Positions 1 to 10,599 of a DNA stretch of 64,000 nucleotides are shown here, in pieces. The DNA comes from Beroe forskalii. Its lineage: Eukaryota > Ctenophora > Nuda > Beroida > Beroidae. The stretch spans positions 145,596-209,595 of the forward strand of contig WFMF01000315.1 in the NCBI GenBank assembly GCA_011033025.1. Direction: 5' to 3'. How positions within the stretch are numbered: position 1 is the stretch's first letter; every line of letters begins with the position of its first letter. The notes below the pieces were generated by a model. It was given only the letters and a program-made list of their open reading frames with translations. It ran no database searches and had not been told where the DNA came from. Both the position numbers and the translations under genes were made by a program.

Positions 1-1080
1 AACTTGAGTCCGCTCGAAAAATTCCGGCCACCGAGGAAGCGAGGACACAATATAAGGTTTTCGCAGTCCCCCCCAAACCCTCAAATCATTATCAACAAAA
101 GAGATCGAGCCATGGCCAAGAGCTTAGGAGTTTAAACTCCAGCTGGCTCACTATCGAGTTTACAAATTTGCCGCAATTGCGGCGGATTTGTAAATGTTAT
201 GTATAATACTAGAACCTGTCTACCGCATGGACATGGACTTGGAGGAAGCATATTTTTAATGCTCAGCATGGGGCAGGAATTTCAGGATCAGAGCTGTAAT
301 TAACTGGATGAACCGCTCGGTTTCATGTACCTATTTGTTGTTTCACCTACAAAATATCACAGCTACAATTAAATATTGCTGTTATACCTTCAAAATATTA
401 CAACACAGAGCTGTACTCTGATCGGGGCGCGGTATCATAGCCTGGCTGATCGAGTCCAACATCGGAACTGACCCGGGTACACCTGAATATTCTATTCTGG
501 CGGAAGTATACGCCGATACGCGGGTGGATTTAAAAAATCTGCGACGGACTTCCGCGAGCGGAGTATTTCATACGTGGCGTACTTTGAGTCCGCTCACCGG
601 CGTACTTATAAAGTTATAAACTATACTTATAATACCATATTGATATACGTCCGCTTCACCGCCGATCGGTCGCGGTACAGGATCTCCTGGCGGAATCCGT
701 TAGCAAAGTTTCGGAGTCCGCTCAGAACTCCGTAGCAGATGTTTTAAATCCGACGGAAAAACTTCCCCGATGTCCGGGCCGAGCCGAGTTCCGTGTGGGT
801 CCACTCGTTGAAGTTCCGAACGGACTCGAGTCCGCCACCACGGGCTGATGCTGCCCTTCTCATATAATGATATAAGACCAGTTAATGTTGCAGGTATCAT
901 AATAGTGGTATCGGTGGTGAACTCTATAATCCGCTCGGACTCCAGTCCGATCGTGCGGAAAATTTTCCAGCGGAATTCTGAGCGGATTCGGACTCGGAGT
1001 CGAGCGGAGTGAATTCGCCCAGACTCCGCGATCAGGCCGAGCAAAATTAAGTTCACCAGGCCACGCCATCGCGATATTCA
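1..1080. other. GC-richer non-coding segment with recurring GAGTCCGCTC
   Basis: No convincing gene. The 10-mer GAGTCCGCTC recurs at 6-15, 586-595 and 714-723, with near variants around 826, 930 and 980, and the base composition is richer in CG than the flanks. This looks like decayed repeat or transposon sequence, but I could not define ends. The open frames here are dominated by these repeats and match nothing I recognise. Confidence 0.35.
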
Positions 1081-1268
1081 TAATACCGTCCTCTGAACAT
1101 CATATTGTGTTTCAAAGTTTTGTACGACTTTCATGAAGATAAATAATCCCGGCTGAGTATTAATGCGCCACGGAGGCTTACCCTATATTAATATATGGAC
1201 ATTGAACTTAATGCTGTAGAATTAAGATATCAATTGATTTATAAATTTTAATATCCGATTCCGAGGTA

Positions 1269-1345
1269 AATCTGTGATCATTGTATGTGACAGATCTCGA
1301 CACATATATTGCGTCGAGATCTGTCACATACAATGATCACAGATT
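1269..1345. repeat. Perfect 33-bp inverted repeat (hairpin), 11-nt loop
   Basis: The left arm 1269-1301 and right arm 1313-1345 are exact reverse complements, separated by the 11 bases acatatattgc. No mismatch was found by eye. It lies in AT-rich sequence with no gene nearby. It could be a very young MITE remnant, a cruciform-forming site or a small hairpin RNA source; nothing in the sequence decides between these. Confidence 0.85.
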
Positions 1346-1686
1346 AATGATCACCTATCAATTTTGCCTATTCAGCTATTCATTCAAGGTTTGGCTGCAA
1401 GAAATAATTGAAAATTTCACTATCCAAATCTTTTCCTCTTTCAAAAAGCTTATACAGGATACAGGTAACATTATTCCCGCAGTTTCTGGTGGATGCTATA
1501 AATAATATTTGATTTCTAATTCGTTCTTCAAGACCATGCAGATTGTAGGTGTGTCAGAAAAGGAATGTTTATCTGCAGCCGTGTCACGTTTCGGATATTA
1601 GATGTCACAGTTTGATGACACTGTTGCAATACATTAGGTTAAATTCTAAACACTGATAGTGACGTCACTTCAAAATAGCCTATATA

Positions 1687-2068
1687 CTCTTCAGTCTCAA
1701 ATAGACGGGGGGACGACGGTTTTTTGGATTTTACTACGGTGGGAGACAATTATTTAACACCCTCCCCGTTTAGAAATTTTGAAAATTTCGAAAAAATACA
1801 TACATAAATCAAAGAAAATTCATATTTTTTGTCAGAATTGAGCGAAATCAAGCAGCAACCTGAAAGCTTTGCCAACTGTTTCTCAAAATTACGATCTTTT
1901 TCTCGATCTGAATCCATTTTTTTGATCAATTTGGGTATTTCAAACCATTCGATTGAAATTTACCTCCCACTCCCTCTTATTTGCACCCCCCCCTTTTTAC
2001 GACATTTTTGAAAAACCTACACAGGGGGACAGTTATTACAGCCCCCCCGTCTATTTGAGACTGAAGAG
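1687..2068. mobile_element. Tc1/mariner-like MITE, TA target duplication
   Basis: Terminal inverted repeats of about 26 bp begin CTCTTCAGTCTCAAATAGAC at the left and end with the reverse complement at 2068. A TA dinucleotide flanks both sides (1685-1686 and 2069-2070), as in Tc1/mariner elements. The 382-bp interior has no transposase and holds G- and C-runs next to the ends. Non-autonomous element; the superfamily rests on the TA duplication only. Confidence 0.7.
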
Positions 2069-2071
2069 TAA

Positions 2072-2876
2072 TCTTTGCGATCAAGCCAACAATTCTCTCA
2101 ATTCTCGATGACTCGTGAAATGTACCTAATGGATCAAAGGAAAAATTAGGGAGACTCCAGGCACCAATAATTTTTACTATTCCATGTTATTTCATCCTTG
2201 ACAATAAGACAATTGGGAAGGTCTAATTTGCTGGGTCCCTTAAGCGACTATCTATATTAATAATTTCAGAGTGTTCGTGCATCTGTCTGTCTGTGTAAAA
2301 TGACTATTTAAGAAGTGAATTTGATATTTTTGATCGTTTTTCGGGAAAATCTTCTCAATTAAGGGGCTTATTAATATTTAAGGAAAATTTGAATTGGACC
2401 ATCCGTTTGATTAGTTATTTGCATAATAAATATCATGCGTTTACCAATGCTAATATATATGCTATGGAAAACCAATACTATATAGGTGATCTCAAATTAC
2501 AAAGTACTAAAAGTATGTTGTGCAGTGCATTTCCGCGAATAGAGCAATTTATCCATGTTCCTGTACTACCCCGTTTTGCCGAATATCATCATAAATCAAA
2601 TAAAATGAATAAAAAAATGTAACTATCTGAAAACCTACATCCTAAATAAAAACCATAAAATTGAAAAAATAAAAAACTTGTGTTTGAAAATCTGAAAATT
2701 TAACCCTTGGAAAAGCCTTCCTCCCATGAAAATCAACACACTGGTGTACAAAGTACCTACCAGTGTGACTACAATAAAAATTTCCCAATTAACATTATAA
2801 CAATCAATTCATATCAAATATAATAATTATTAAAAATATCCCCAAAAATTCTGTAAATTTCAACCCAAATAATTAG
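2072..2876. other. AT-rich intergenic sequence
   Basis: No gene, repeat family or RNA could be supported here. Short open frames have AT-rich, low-complexity codon content and no recognisable motifs. Confidence 0.4.
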
Positions 2877-3854
2877 AACAAGAATTGCGCCTGCACCGAC
2901 ACAATTATTGTTGTTCCCGTGGACCGTATGCAGGCGCTTAATTTCCCTCCCCCGCGATGCTTGATAGTTGATGTCTTGTAACTCAACATTTTGGAAATTC
3001 TAGTCTTAACGACCTGGGCAACATGCTTATTTGAGTATCGTGCCATCGTGTATTTCGAAATCTAACTGCTGAATTAAACTTATTACTGAAAATTTTCTGT
3101 GACCTGATTTAAAACCTTTCTGATGAACTGATTGGGCTATACAGGATCATTTTTTGCTATCAGAAAACTGAAGATAATCTAAGAAAATAAAAATTTGAAA
3201 TTTGACTATAGTGGGGTTTGAACCCGTGAACTCTAGCGTGCCAGCACTACAAAGTCTGACGCGCTAACGATTACGCTACGAAGTCATGTAATGACATGTT
3301 AATTATGTGTAACAATACGTGTAAAATTTCAGTTTTTTATTGTGATATTGATTCAATTTTCCACATCATTTCTCAAAGAAATAGTCAAATTTGGCAAGCC
3401 TTCTTCATTTACTCAGTCAGTATCTTTTTTGAAAAAAAATCGTTTTTTGTGTTCGAAATAGTCGAAATGAAAATCAATTTCAGGACATTAGATTTGGTCG
3501 ATATGAAAACTTTAGTGACTGGGAATGTGGCACGGATGGGCCTGGTCAACGTATGAGATTAAAATTTTTGACAACCGAAAGCTTCATGAATTAGGAAATT
3601 CGTGATTTTGAAGATTTGTGTGAAAAGGGGACGGAGGGACGGACGGACGGACGGACGGAGGGACGGAGGGACATTTTCGCGACTGATATTATAAAGGAGC
3701 AATCCGGGCACTTTCCAGAAATTACAGTAGTTGTATTGCAAACCTCGACCTGATATACACATATCCTATTTCTCACCTTCCCAAACCACGATCTTTGCCA
3801 ACCCTCTCATTTGCCTTTTTGTATACACAAAAATGCCAATGGGGAGGGAAAAAA
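2877..3854 (+). mobile_element. HINE (Helentron-type non-autonomous element), copy 1
   Basis: The left end has the motif AACAAGAA, a stem GCGCCTGCA/TGCAGGCGC (2887-2895 with 2929-2937) and then TTAATTTCCCTCCCC. The right end has a (GGAC)n microsatellite (about 3630-3672), a hairpin GCCTTTTTGT/ACAAAAATGC and the terminus GGGGAGGGAAAAAA. The left TTTCCCTCCCC and right GGGGAGGGAAA are inverted to each other. The same two ends bound copies at 21268-22240 and 33036-33920, and the last has an empty counterpart in the other palindrome arm. HINEs are known for subterminal inverted repeats, (GTCY)n cores and 3' hairpins; (GGAC)n is the complement of (GTCC)n. Confidence 0.75.
3204..3285 (-). pseudogene. 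tRNA-like sequence (degenerate)
   Basis: Read on the minus strand, an A-box-like stretch (TAGCGTAATCGTTAGCGC) is followed about 30 bases later by a good B box, GGTTCAAACCC. The ends GACT.../...AGTC pair for four bases only, and the anticodon stem has two mismatches; TGT (Thr) would be the anticodon if functional. It sits inside HINE copy 1. It is more likely a tRNA pseudogene or SINE head than a working tRNA. Confidence 0.4.
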
Positions 3855-4640
3855 TAACCACAATGTGAACTGCCAAATATTATGAATTTCAACCTAATGT
3901 GCAAACCTACGTCCCAAATTATACAGTTCCTTATGGCAAGATGATTCAATTGTCCATAATACTGATATGACCTCCCAAAACCAAGTTTCAGAATCCAGAG
4001 TTGTGTGCTGCTGATGATCTTCCCCTTTCTCTCCACCTATACCCTGGGAGCTCGGGGGTTCCTCCCAACTACCCCTGGGAGCTCGGGGGTTCCTCCCAAC
4101 TATACCCCTGGGAGCCTGGGGTTCCTCCCAACTATACCCCTAGAGGCCTGGGGTTCCTCCCAACCATACCCCTGGGAGCCTGGGGTTCTCCCAACTATAT
4201 ACCCTGGGGCCCTGGGGTGGCATAACTCTGAATCCAGAACCACAGGGTGGTGGTTCTCTCGGCTGGTGAGAGAATGGGAACCAAGAGGTGGTTCCTGGTC
4301 ACAGAGGTGACCGACCTGCTGATGTCCTTGGACCACTGTGTGGTGGTCCCTGGCCTGAAAAGGTGGCCAGTGGGGCCCTCCAAATAAAGTTAAACTAAAG
4401 AGATAGCCCGACTCCTGTTTCCCCAAAAAGTGTAAGGGGTGCTGATTACACACTCAAGGGAAAGTTATCCACTCTCCTACGCTCTCACTCTCTTAGTGAC
4501 ACGTGATTAAAGTACATCTCCGCTCATCACTGTGGTGATCTGAGAATCTCACCTGTGTTGGGAGTTGGGCATAGGGCACAGCTCCTATTCTTAAAACCTG
4601 CCCGAAGAAGTCCCTAATGTTAGTACCCGAAGCGGTCGGG
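3855..4640. repeat. Minisatellite (about 32-bp unit) and flanking non-coding DNA
   Basis: From about 4025 to 4215 a roughly 32-bp unit of the form ccctgggagcctgggg + ttcctcccaacta repeats about five times with small indels. The rest of the interval holds short inverted words (for example ggtggttcctgg/ccaagaggtgg) but no gene. The open frames across it are translations of the repeat. Confidence 0.6.
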
Positions 4641-4737
4641 TGCTACAATCGACGCCCTATTTCTTAAATTGTACTAGGGGCCGGATGAGTCCTCTTCCTC
4701 TCCTCACTCACTCCTCACCCTGCTGGTGTTCCATGTT

Positions 4738-4951
4738 GACTTTTGCAATCGGCGCCGGTCGGCGCTGGTCCGCCGCCGGTCGGCGCTGGTCGGCGCTGGT
4801 CGGCGCTGGTCGGGCCCGGTCGGCGCTGGTCGGCGGCGCCGCCGGTCGGCGCTGATCGGCGCCGGTCTGGGGTTTCAGAGTTCTCATCGGCGGTCGTCGG
4901 CGCTGGTCGGCGCTGGTCGGCGCCGGTCGGCGCTGGTCGGCGGTCGGTCGG
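4738..4951. repeat. GC-rich minisatellite, GTCGGCGCTG-type unit
   Basis: Short units of the form ggtcggcgctggtcggcgcc repeat with variation over about 210 bp, far more GC-rich than its surroundings. All frames across it give low-complexity proteins and are not genes. It directly abuts the 3' end of the minus-strand peptide frame at 4952. Confidence 0.8.
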
Positions 4952-5233
4952 TCACCCAGTGATGTTGAGTGCTTTGTATCGAGGACATGCGAACTTAGAA
5001 CAAATGTCTGACAAAAGCTTGGGATGGTGAGCCTTATTGCCAATTGAAAGTTGTATTTTGGGCATGTACTCCTCACATTCCTGATACCCGAGAGCTCTTT
5101 GCCAACTTATCCTATTCTTTCTGTTGTTAGATACCTGCTTTCCTCCTTTATCAATATCATCATTGCTGAGATTGCAGAGACTGATTGCAAACAGCACCAG
5201 GGTAAGGGCTGCCAGTCGTAGTGATGATGCCAT
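4952..5233 (-). CDS. Possible small secreted protein, 93 aa
   Basis: I do not recognise a family. The frame begins with a convincing signal peptide: MASSLRLAALTLVLFAISLC, a basic residue, a hydrophobic core and small residues near position 18-20. The rest is hydrophilic, with Cys53, Cys78 and Cys83 and a basic run NRKNR at 37-41 that could be a processing site. The stop falls just before the GC minisatellite at 4738-4951. A GTATCT after codon 33 (GGK-Q) resembles a splice donor, so the true protein may be spliced and shorter. The start was chosen because it gives the signal peptide; upstream (5234-5400) is AT-rich. No close homologue could be named, so a chance frame remains possible. Confidence 0.4.
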   Translation of the reverse strand: MASSLRLAALTLVLFAISLCNLSNDDIDKGGKQVSNNRKNRISWQRALGYQECEEYMPKIQLSIGNKAHHPKLLSDICSKFACPRYKALNITG

Positions 5234-6040
5234 TGCTCAAATTTGATTGTATAAGAATTCTGTTTCAAAGATTAAACGTTTACAAAAAAGTTTTAAAAGT
5301 CTAAAACACTACTAAGTTTAGCAACTAGCTTCCAAATAGTTGAAATGCGCATCGAACCGACGAACCAAATACTCAAATGACCAAGATGGAGGGACGTAAA
5401 CTTAAATATATCAACCAAGCCGGGAATGTGGCATAAAATCATAAAATTGCGATGAGTTTTTGGTCCCAAAAGTAAAACAAAAGCAGCTGCAGAGGTGATG
5501 AGAAATTTTTGAATTAATCTAGAATGAATATTTAACGGGAAATTAACCGGGAACAGTATTTTATCTGTAATATGCTGTAATATGATAAACCATGTCTCTT
5601 AATGATTACTAGAAAATGATACATGAAGTTAATAATTATATGTTTTGACGTATGTTTTAGGGTTTATTTAATAAAAATAATAGAATTTTAAAGCTTCTAC
5701 GCTAATGCTGGCAATTAGCCAATAAACTGGCAGTGACACCTTACCCTTCAACACAAACTTGTTTGAGTCCTGGCTTTGGGTTGCAGCCATACGAAAACAT
5801 GCTGACTATCTGTAGGCAGCGTTCTATTTATCCAGATATACCTTCAGTTGTCGGTATGTGTTTATTAACAAGAGCTAACATTGTGAGGCGGTTTGATTCG
5901 ACAAGGAAAGCAATGGGGAATGTCCTGTCCTAATTTTCCCTGTCCTAATTTACTTTTGTTGAGTATGGGACTGTCATTTGAAACACTTGGGACAGTTGAA
6001 AAGTGGCAGAAATTAAAATTGATCCATATTTTTGTTCCAT
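5234..6040. other. Intergenic sequence, nothing recognised
   Basis: AT-rich, with no coding frame that I can support and no clear repeat ends. Confidence 0.35.
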
Positions 6041-6044
6041 TGAA

Positions 6045-6830
6045 ATAGATTGGTCCTTGTGGCCAATTGTAGACGAAAAGTCCATTTTTAGCCCAAAAAT
6101 GTGGGTTTTCGAGAGGCTGTAAATCGTGAAAATGGTCGAAATTCAAAATTCTGAAAGCAACATTTTCTTAGTTGGATCAAACTGTACTGACCTGCAAAAT
6201 TTCATGAGTTAACTAGTAAGTTTAGTAGGAGGACCCCCCTCCGGCCAGACACTGATCAAAATTCAGAAAATTCTCGGACATACTTGGACTCGGGGATAAT
6301 TATGGTTAAAAATGCATCATAATTTGGTTCTAGTGCACTCCCTGGAAATCAGTCACATGGGAAAAAGCATGCTTCAGCCTTATTTTTGGTCCTTGTGGCC
6401 AATTGTAGACGAAAAGTCCATTTTTAGCCCAAAAATGTGGGTTTTCGAGAGGCTGTAAATCGTGAAAATGGTCGAAATTCAAAATTATAAAAGCAGCATT
6501 TTCTTAGTTGGATCAAACTGTACTGACCTGCAAAATTTCATGAGTTAACTAGTAAGTTTAGTAGGAGGACCAGACACTGATCAAAATTCAGAAAATTCTC
6601 GGACATACTTGGACTTGGGGATAATTATGGTTAAAAATGCATCAGTATTTGGTTCTAGTGCACTCTCTGGAAATCAGTGACATGGGAAAAGCAGTTTTCA
6701 GCCTTATTTTGGGTCCTTGTGGCCAATTGTTGACGAAAAAGCCCATTTTTCAAGAGGCTGTAAATCGTGAAAATGGCCGAAATTCAATATTCTGAAAGCA
6801 GCATTTTCTTAGTTGGATCAAACTGAGATT
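6045..6830. repeat. Tandem satellite, unit about 325-337 bp, 2.4 copies
   Basis: The words tggtccttgtggccaattg mark unit starts near 6051, 6388 and 6711. Each unit contains ttagcccaaaaatg, ggctgtaaatcgtgaaaatgg and gttggatcaaactgtactg in the same order. The same family recurs at 11320-11985. No coding potential is evident. Confidence 0.8.
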
Positions 6831-7336
6831 ATGAAACTGAAATCATTCCTATAGTTATCCGTTTGGAACATGAAGTTTGTTTCCTGGGCGTTACTTTATA
6901 ACATACTTCAGCAGAAAATTGTTCCTCAATTATGAACGTTCACTAACGTTCACAAACGTTCACTAAAAAATGATTGGAACGTGCGTTCACTACGACCAAA
7001 TTCAGCGTTCACTACAATTAAGATTTTATCTAAGCCCCAATATCGATCACCAACGTGATTTGGGTACAATGTATGCATTGAAGGATCAGAAAACATTGAA
7101 AATGCATATCACTTGCAAAAGTGTAAAAGCGCGCAGTGGAGCAGTGGCTTTCCTGTCCATGATTCATTCGATTTCGATATTCATATTAAGATATTAAACT
7201 TATACTGCAGTATACACTGCAATTAATTCAATCTATCAGTATAGTATCTCGATTGGTGGGGATAACAAAATAAAATAGTTTTGACTAAGCCGTTAGAACT
7301 ACCCTGATAGTAATACTAATACATGTACATCTACAG
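6831..7336. other. Intergenic or intron sequence with short acgttcac repeats
   Basis: Three copies of acgttcacta/a lie near 6935-6965. Nothing else was recognised. If the GMP reductase exon at 7337 belongs to an intact gene, this is its last intron. Confidence 0.4.
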
Positions 7337-7505
7337 GGGCCCCATAGAGAACACAATCCAAGATATCCTGGGAGGCATCAGGTCGTGCTGTACGTATGTT
7401 GGAGCCGTGAAACTGAAGGAACTGCCTAAGAGAACAACCTTCGTACGGTGCACTAATCAGCTAAACGAGGTGTACGGCAATACTAGCATCAACAAAGCAG
7501 ACTAG
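7337..7505 (+). CDS. GMPR: GMP reductase, C-terminal exon
   Basis: GMP reductase converts GMP to IMP with NADPH in purine salvage and is a cytosolic tetramer. The exon follows a good acceptor (tctacag, ending 7336) and opens in phase 2 with [17 protein letters not shown], then [13 protein letters not shown] and PKRTTFVR, ending at a TAG at 7503-7505. The GGIRS-CTYVGA-LKEL order is the conserved last segment of eukaryotic GMP reductases; IMP dehydrogenases share it more weakly. No upstream exon was found in 1-7300, so the rest of the gene lies outside the window or this is an orphan exon. The last 30 or so bases, including the stop, are tandemly duplicated just downstream (7506-7540). Confidence 0.7.
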
Positions 7506-7543
7506 TGGCGGTAATACCAGCATCAACAAAGCAGACTAGTGAC
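7475..7543 (+). repeat. Tandem duplication of the GMP reductase stop-codon segment
   Basis: The block CAGCATCAACAAAGCAGACTAGTG is preceded in both copies by ggc(ggt)aatac and occurs twice in succession, the first copy as the coding end and the second after the stop. The unit is about 34 bp with minor differences. Confidence 0.75.
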
Positions 7544-8640
7544 TGCAGTGATTTGACATGATATGAGGAATGGTATCACTCTAGTGAAATGGTGCCAATC
7601 TATATGTCAATCTATAATTAGTGTAAATATGGTGTCACTTTTGGCTACAATTTCGTTATTATGTCATGTATTCACTTTTAAAGGCTACGTTTTGGGTATT
7701 GGAAATGGGTATCTTGATTAATTTGGTTGAATTTTAGACAGAAATGTTTTACTTAGATCTGTTAAAATTGAATTTTCAAAATTAAAAGTTCAAGTTATGA
7801 CCAGAACAGTGATTGTATAAAGTAGCTTGTGTGTTTAATAATTGTACAATTTTGCATCAAATTAATTTAGTTGCATAATATATTCGTGTTTGGAATTGGA
7901 GAGTTGGAGGCAAAATAATAAACAATGGCTATCATTTTTGAATATCATAATATTAAATTCTGACATCAATAACAATAATTTTCACCAGATTCTTTGCATG
8001 ATTTTCAAATACTCAAATAAAGAAAAATATGCTCAGCATTAATGTAAGTGTTACAGAATAAAATAATCAAAAATGAGAGTTTTAAGTTACCAAGTATATA
8101 TTTAAAACATAATCAAGAAATGTTTGCAGTCGAGAAATGTTTCTTGGACGCACCATTTTTAGAGTCAAATAGTCAGTTTCAAAAATTTTCACGCATTTTA
8201 GGGAAAATCATCAGTCAAGGGTCATTTCAGGTCAATCACATTTTCAGGGCGCAGTGATAATGTAAACATAAATGAAATGGAAACAAGTTTAAAACAATTT
8301 AACTTTTGCTACATGATCTATTGATGATTCTTTGAAGTCATATCAATCAATTATTGATAGCCGTTGATATCGATGAAGCTCAGCAAGCAAAATCCCATAA
8401 TTGCGGCAATGGCATGCATGAATTTAATAAAAATTGTATACGAGTATAGGGAGGAAATTAAAAGTGTCAAAAACTTTCAATTTCTATTCATTACATTCAC
8501 AAATCATATCGAATCAACTATAATTAAACAGAAAAATGTGCTCCACTTTCTCGGAGATAAAGCAATAAAATGTGTGGAAATATAGATTAAAATTAGAAAG
8601 GTTCAAAAATATACCTACACATAACGTAATCATGTAACCT
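7544..8640. other. AT-rich intergenic sequence between convergent genes
   Basis: Lies between the plus-strand GMP reductase exon and the minus-strand gene ending at 8641. No further feature is supported. Confidence 0.4.
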
Positions 8641-10397
8641 TCACAAGTTAGTGTGCAGGTACTGGGTTGAATTGTTCTCCGTCGACCTTTCTCCACCGGA
8701 ATTCGGCGATGTCGACTCTCCCCCATCCGTCAATTGAGAACTGCTGTAGTCCGGAGTACGCGAGGTAGACGTATGTGACTGGCACGACTTCGACCGAACC
8801 AAGCCGTCCGATGTCGGGTTTACAGGCGGCAAATCATCGTACTCAGGATGAGACACATGAGATTCTGCAGCATGGTGGCGAGACAATGAAGGAGATCTGT
8901 CCTCGTGGGAAAACTTGAGATTTCCCCCGTTTTCTTGGTTGCTGTACGGAGAAATATCCCGGGCTGGATACCGGGGAGGGGCCTGGTTGTCATGGCGATG
9001 CCGGGAATTCTTCTCGTCGCTATGGCAACTAGCAGCAGTAGGAGGTTCTCGGAATTGTAGCGTCCTAGACTTTACAGCCGGCGAACTCTGACACGATATG
9101 GGCGTTGAACTTTTGCAGTTTTTGGCACTTTTCTTAAAATCCGCAGCGTTCAAATCCTCCTCGACAGGGAAATGGTTTGGTGCTATGATGGAAGCAGCAG
9201 AAGACGGTTCATCGTATTGCGGAGGCAGGTCATTGAGGGGAGGAGGAGGGGGAGGGTATTCCATACTGCTGGAATGTCTCACTCGATGCTTGTTATTCTT
9301 AGCGGAATCAGACGAATCCTCGAACCGGATATGGTTATTACTTTTCACAGAATCACTGGAATTCTTGACTCCATGATGATTGTTGTTATTTTCATGATCA
9401 CCGTACAGCGCACTGTCTCCTGAACTCCCATTGTAGCGGGAGGCACGGGATCTGGACTGTCTCTGATGGGAATCCTTCCCCTGAGTAGGCCGGGTCGAGT
9501 TGGTTGAATTTACTTTGTTCGAATTGGCGGACGGTTTTGCCGAGTTATTGGACGGTTTGTGTCGTATGAGCAACACGAGAACTCCCGAACATTTGGGGGC
9601 GTGGTTTGCGTCGGTACCGTTCTGTTTGGAGGTGGCTTTTGTTGCCATGGCGGAGGATTTGGCGGAAACTCGGCGTTTCTTGGTGAGACTAAGACGAGAT
9701 GTTACCTATAGGGAGTACACGGGGGGATTTAGGGTGAGGAGGGTCACAAGGGTAACAAACTATAGACGGATGATTTGCGGCAGACTGGAGGAGCACCGAA
9801 TTTCAAAAAGTGGAAACAGAAGTGGAATCGCTATCTCAGTCTTATAATCCAACCATAACCCTAACCATCGTGGCTAACCCTTATCCTTACCATAAAAAGT
9901 TAGGTTTAGGTCGGTAGTTAGGGTTATGGTTAGGGTTTTGGATAGGAATAGTGCTTTCATTTCTGCTTCCACTTTTTAACAATCGATGTTATTCCATTCT
10001 GCCTGATTTTCTTTTAAACTAAGAAAGCAGGCAGACGACCTCTGTCTGACAAATCCTGGCTAGTGCTATGTTCAAATTTCTTTATTTGGTCAGAAGTTTT
10101 TTTGGGTTGCCCATCAAAAGAAGAGTTTTAGTAAGAACGAGCATCTAGTAAAGCTGCTGTTCTAGTGTTCTTCTGTTATGACCAGTACTGAGTACGAACG
10201 GAAGTAAGGAATTAAAGGGCGTTATACAACTTTGCAGCCTTTCTAAAGGTACGTAAGGTACGTGTACACCTCTATAGATAAGACATTAACCCAACACACC
10301 TTACCTTGTAATCTCCAGTCAGTATAGGTAGTTTGTTCGTCTCCGCAACACACACATCGTCCTTATTCTTATCCTTCTTATCGGGCTTGTACCAAAC
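8641..10397 (-). CDS. 3' end of an unidentified protein with a long disordered Pro/Ser/Asn-rich tail
   Basis: Two exons are visible. The upstream exon 10397-10305 (acceptor ccatag, donor gtaagg) encodes 31 residues starting VWYKPDKKDKNKDDV. The terminal exon 9705-8641 follows the acceptor ccctatag in the same phase (0) and encodes about 354 residues to the stop. It starts VTSRLSLTKKRRVSAKSS and is then hydrophilic and low in complexity, with runs of S, N and H, a PPPPPP stretch followed by LPPQYDEP (a PPxY-type motif), another LPPVNPT, and the C-terminus STQYLHTNL. Such tails are typical of cytoplasmic or scaffold proteins that bind SH3, WW or PDZ domains, but no enzymatic domain is seen. Earlier exons may include 12492 and those at 18694-19202 (C2 domain) on the same strand; this linkage is inference only. 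Confidence 0.65.
9809..9977. repeat. Foldback repeat with telomere-like CCCTAA/TTAGGG core
   Basis: Outer words aaaaagtggaaacagaagtgg and ttctgcttccactttttaac are inverted to each other. Inside lie ccataaccctaaccat on the left and ggttatggttagggttttgg on the right, giving head-to-head degenerate telomere-type hexamers. It lies in the intron of the minus-strand gene. It is more likely a MITE with a telomere-like core than a chromosome fusion scar, because the outer ends also pair. Confidence 0.6.
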
Positions 10398-10492
10398 CTA
10401 TGGGAGGAGAATTCATTGTCCATTGATTCCAACTTATTAGCTTGAAATTCTATCATCCATGATTAACATGAAATAGAGTTTATGATGTACGA

Positions 10493-10590
10493 TTAACAAA
10501 CGAATGGGAGTGTTATATCGAAAATTATCACACGAGGCGTCAGCCGGGTTTGACAATTTTCGATATAACACGATCCATGAGTTTGTTAAT
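10493..10590. repeat. Imperfect palindrome (hairpin element)
   Basis: TTAACAAAC ... GTGTTATATCGAAAATT on the left pairs with AATTTTCGATATAACAC ... GTTTGTTAA on the right, around a CG-rich loop. A related half-site (gtgatatatcgataattatcacac) is at about 10756. Probably a small MITE relic; no target duplication could be fixed. Confidence 0.65.
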
Positions 10591-10599
10591 TGTATTATT

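Noticed and set aside
700..1056. 118-aa minus-strand open frame
   Set aside because: Dominated by recurring GAGTCCGCTC-like repeats, no domain, and no splice or start context.
3204..3285. Functional tRNA-Thr gene
   Set aside because: Acceptor and anticodon stems have several mismatches; kept only as a tRNA-like relic.
4708..5076. Open frames rich in A, D, Q, R, P across the GC minisatellite, both strands
   Set aside because: They are translations of the short repeat in each frame.
9098..9847. Plus-strand frames of 83-115 aa
   Set aside because: Antisense to the better supported minus-strand terminal exon.
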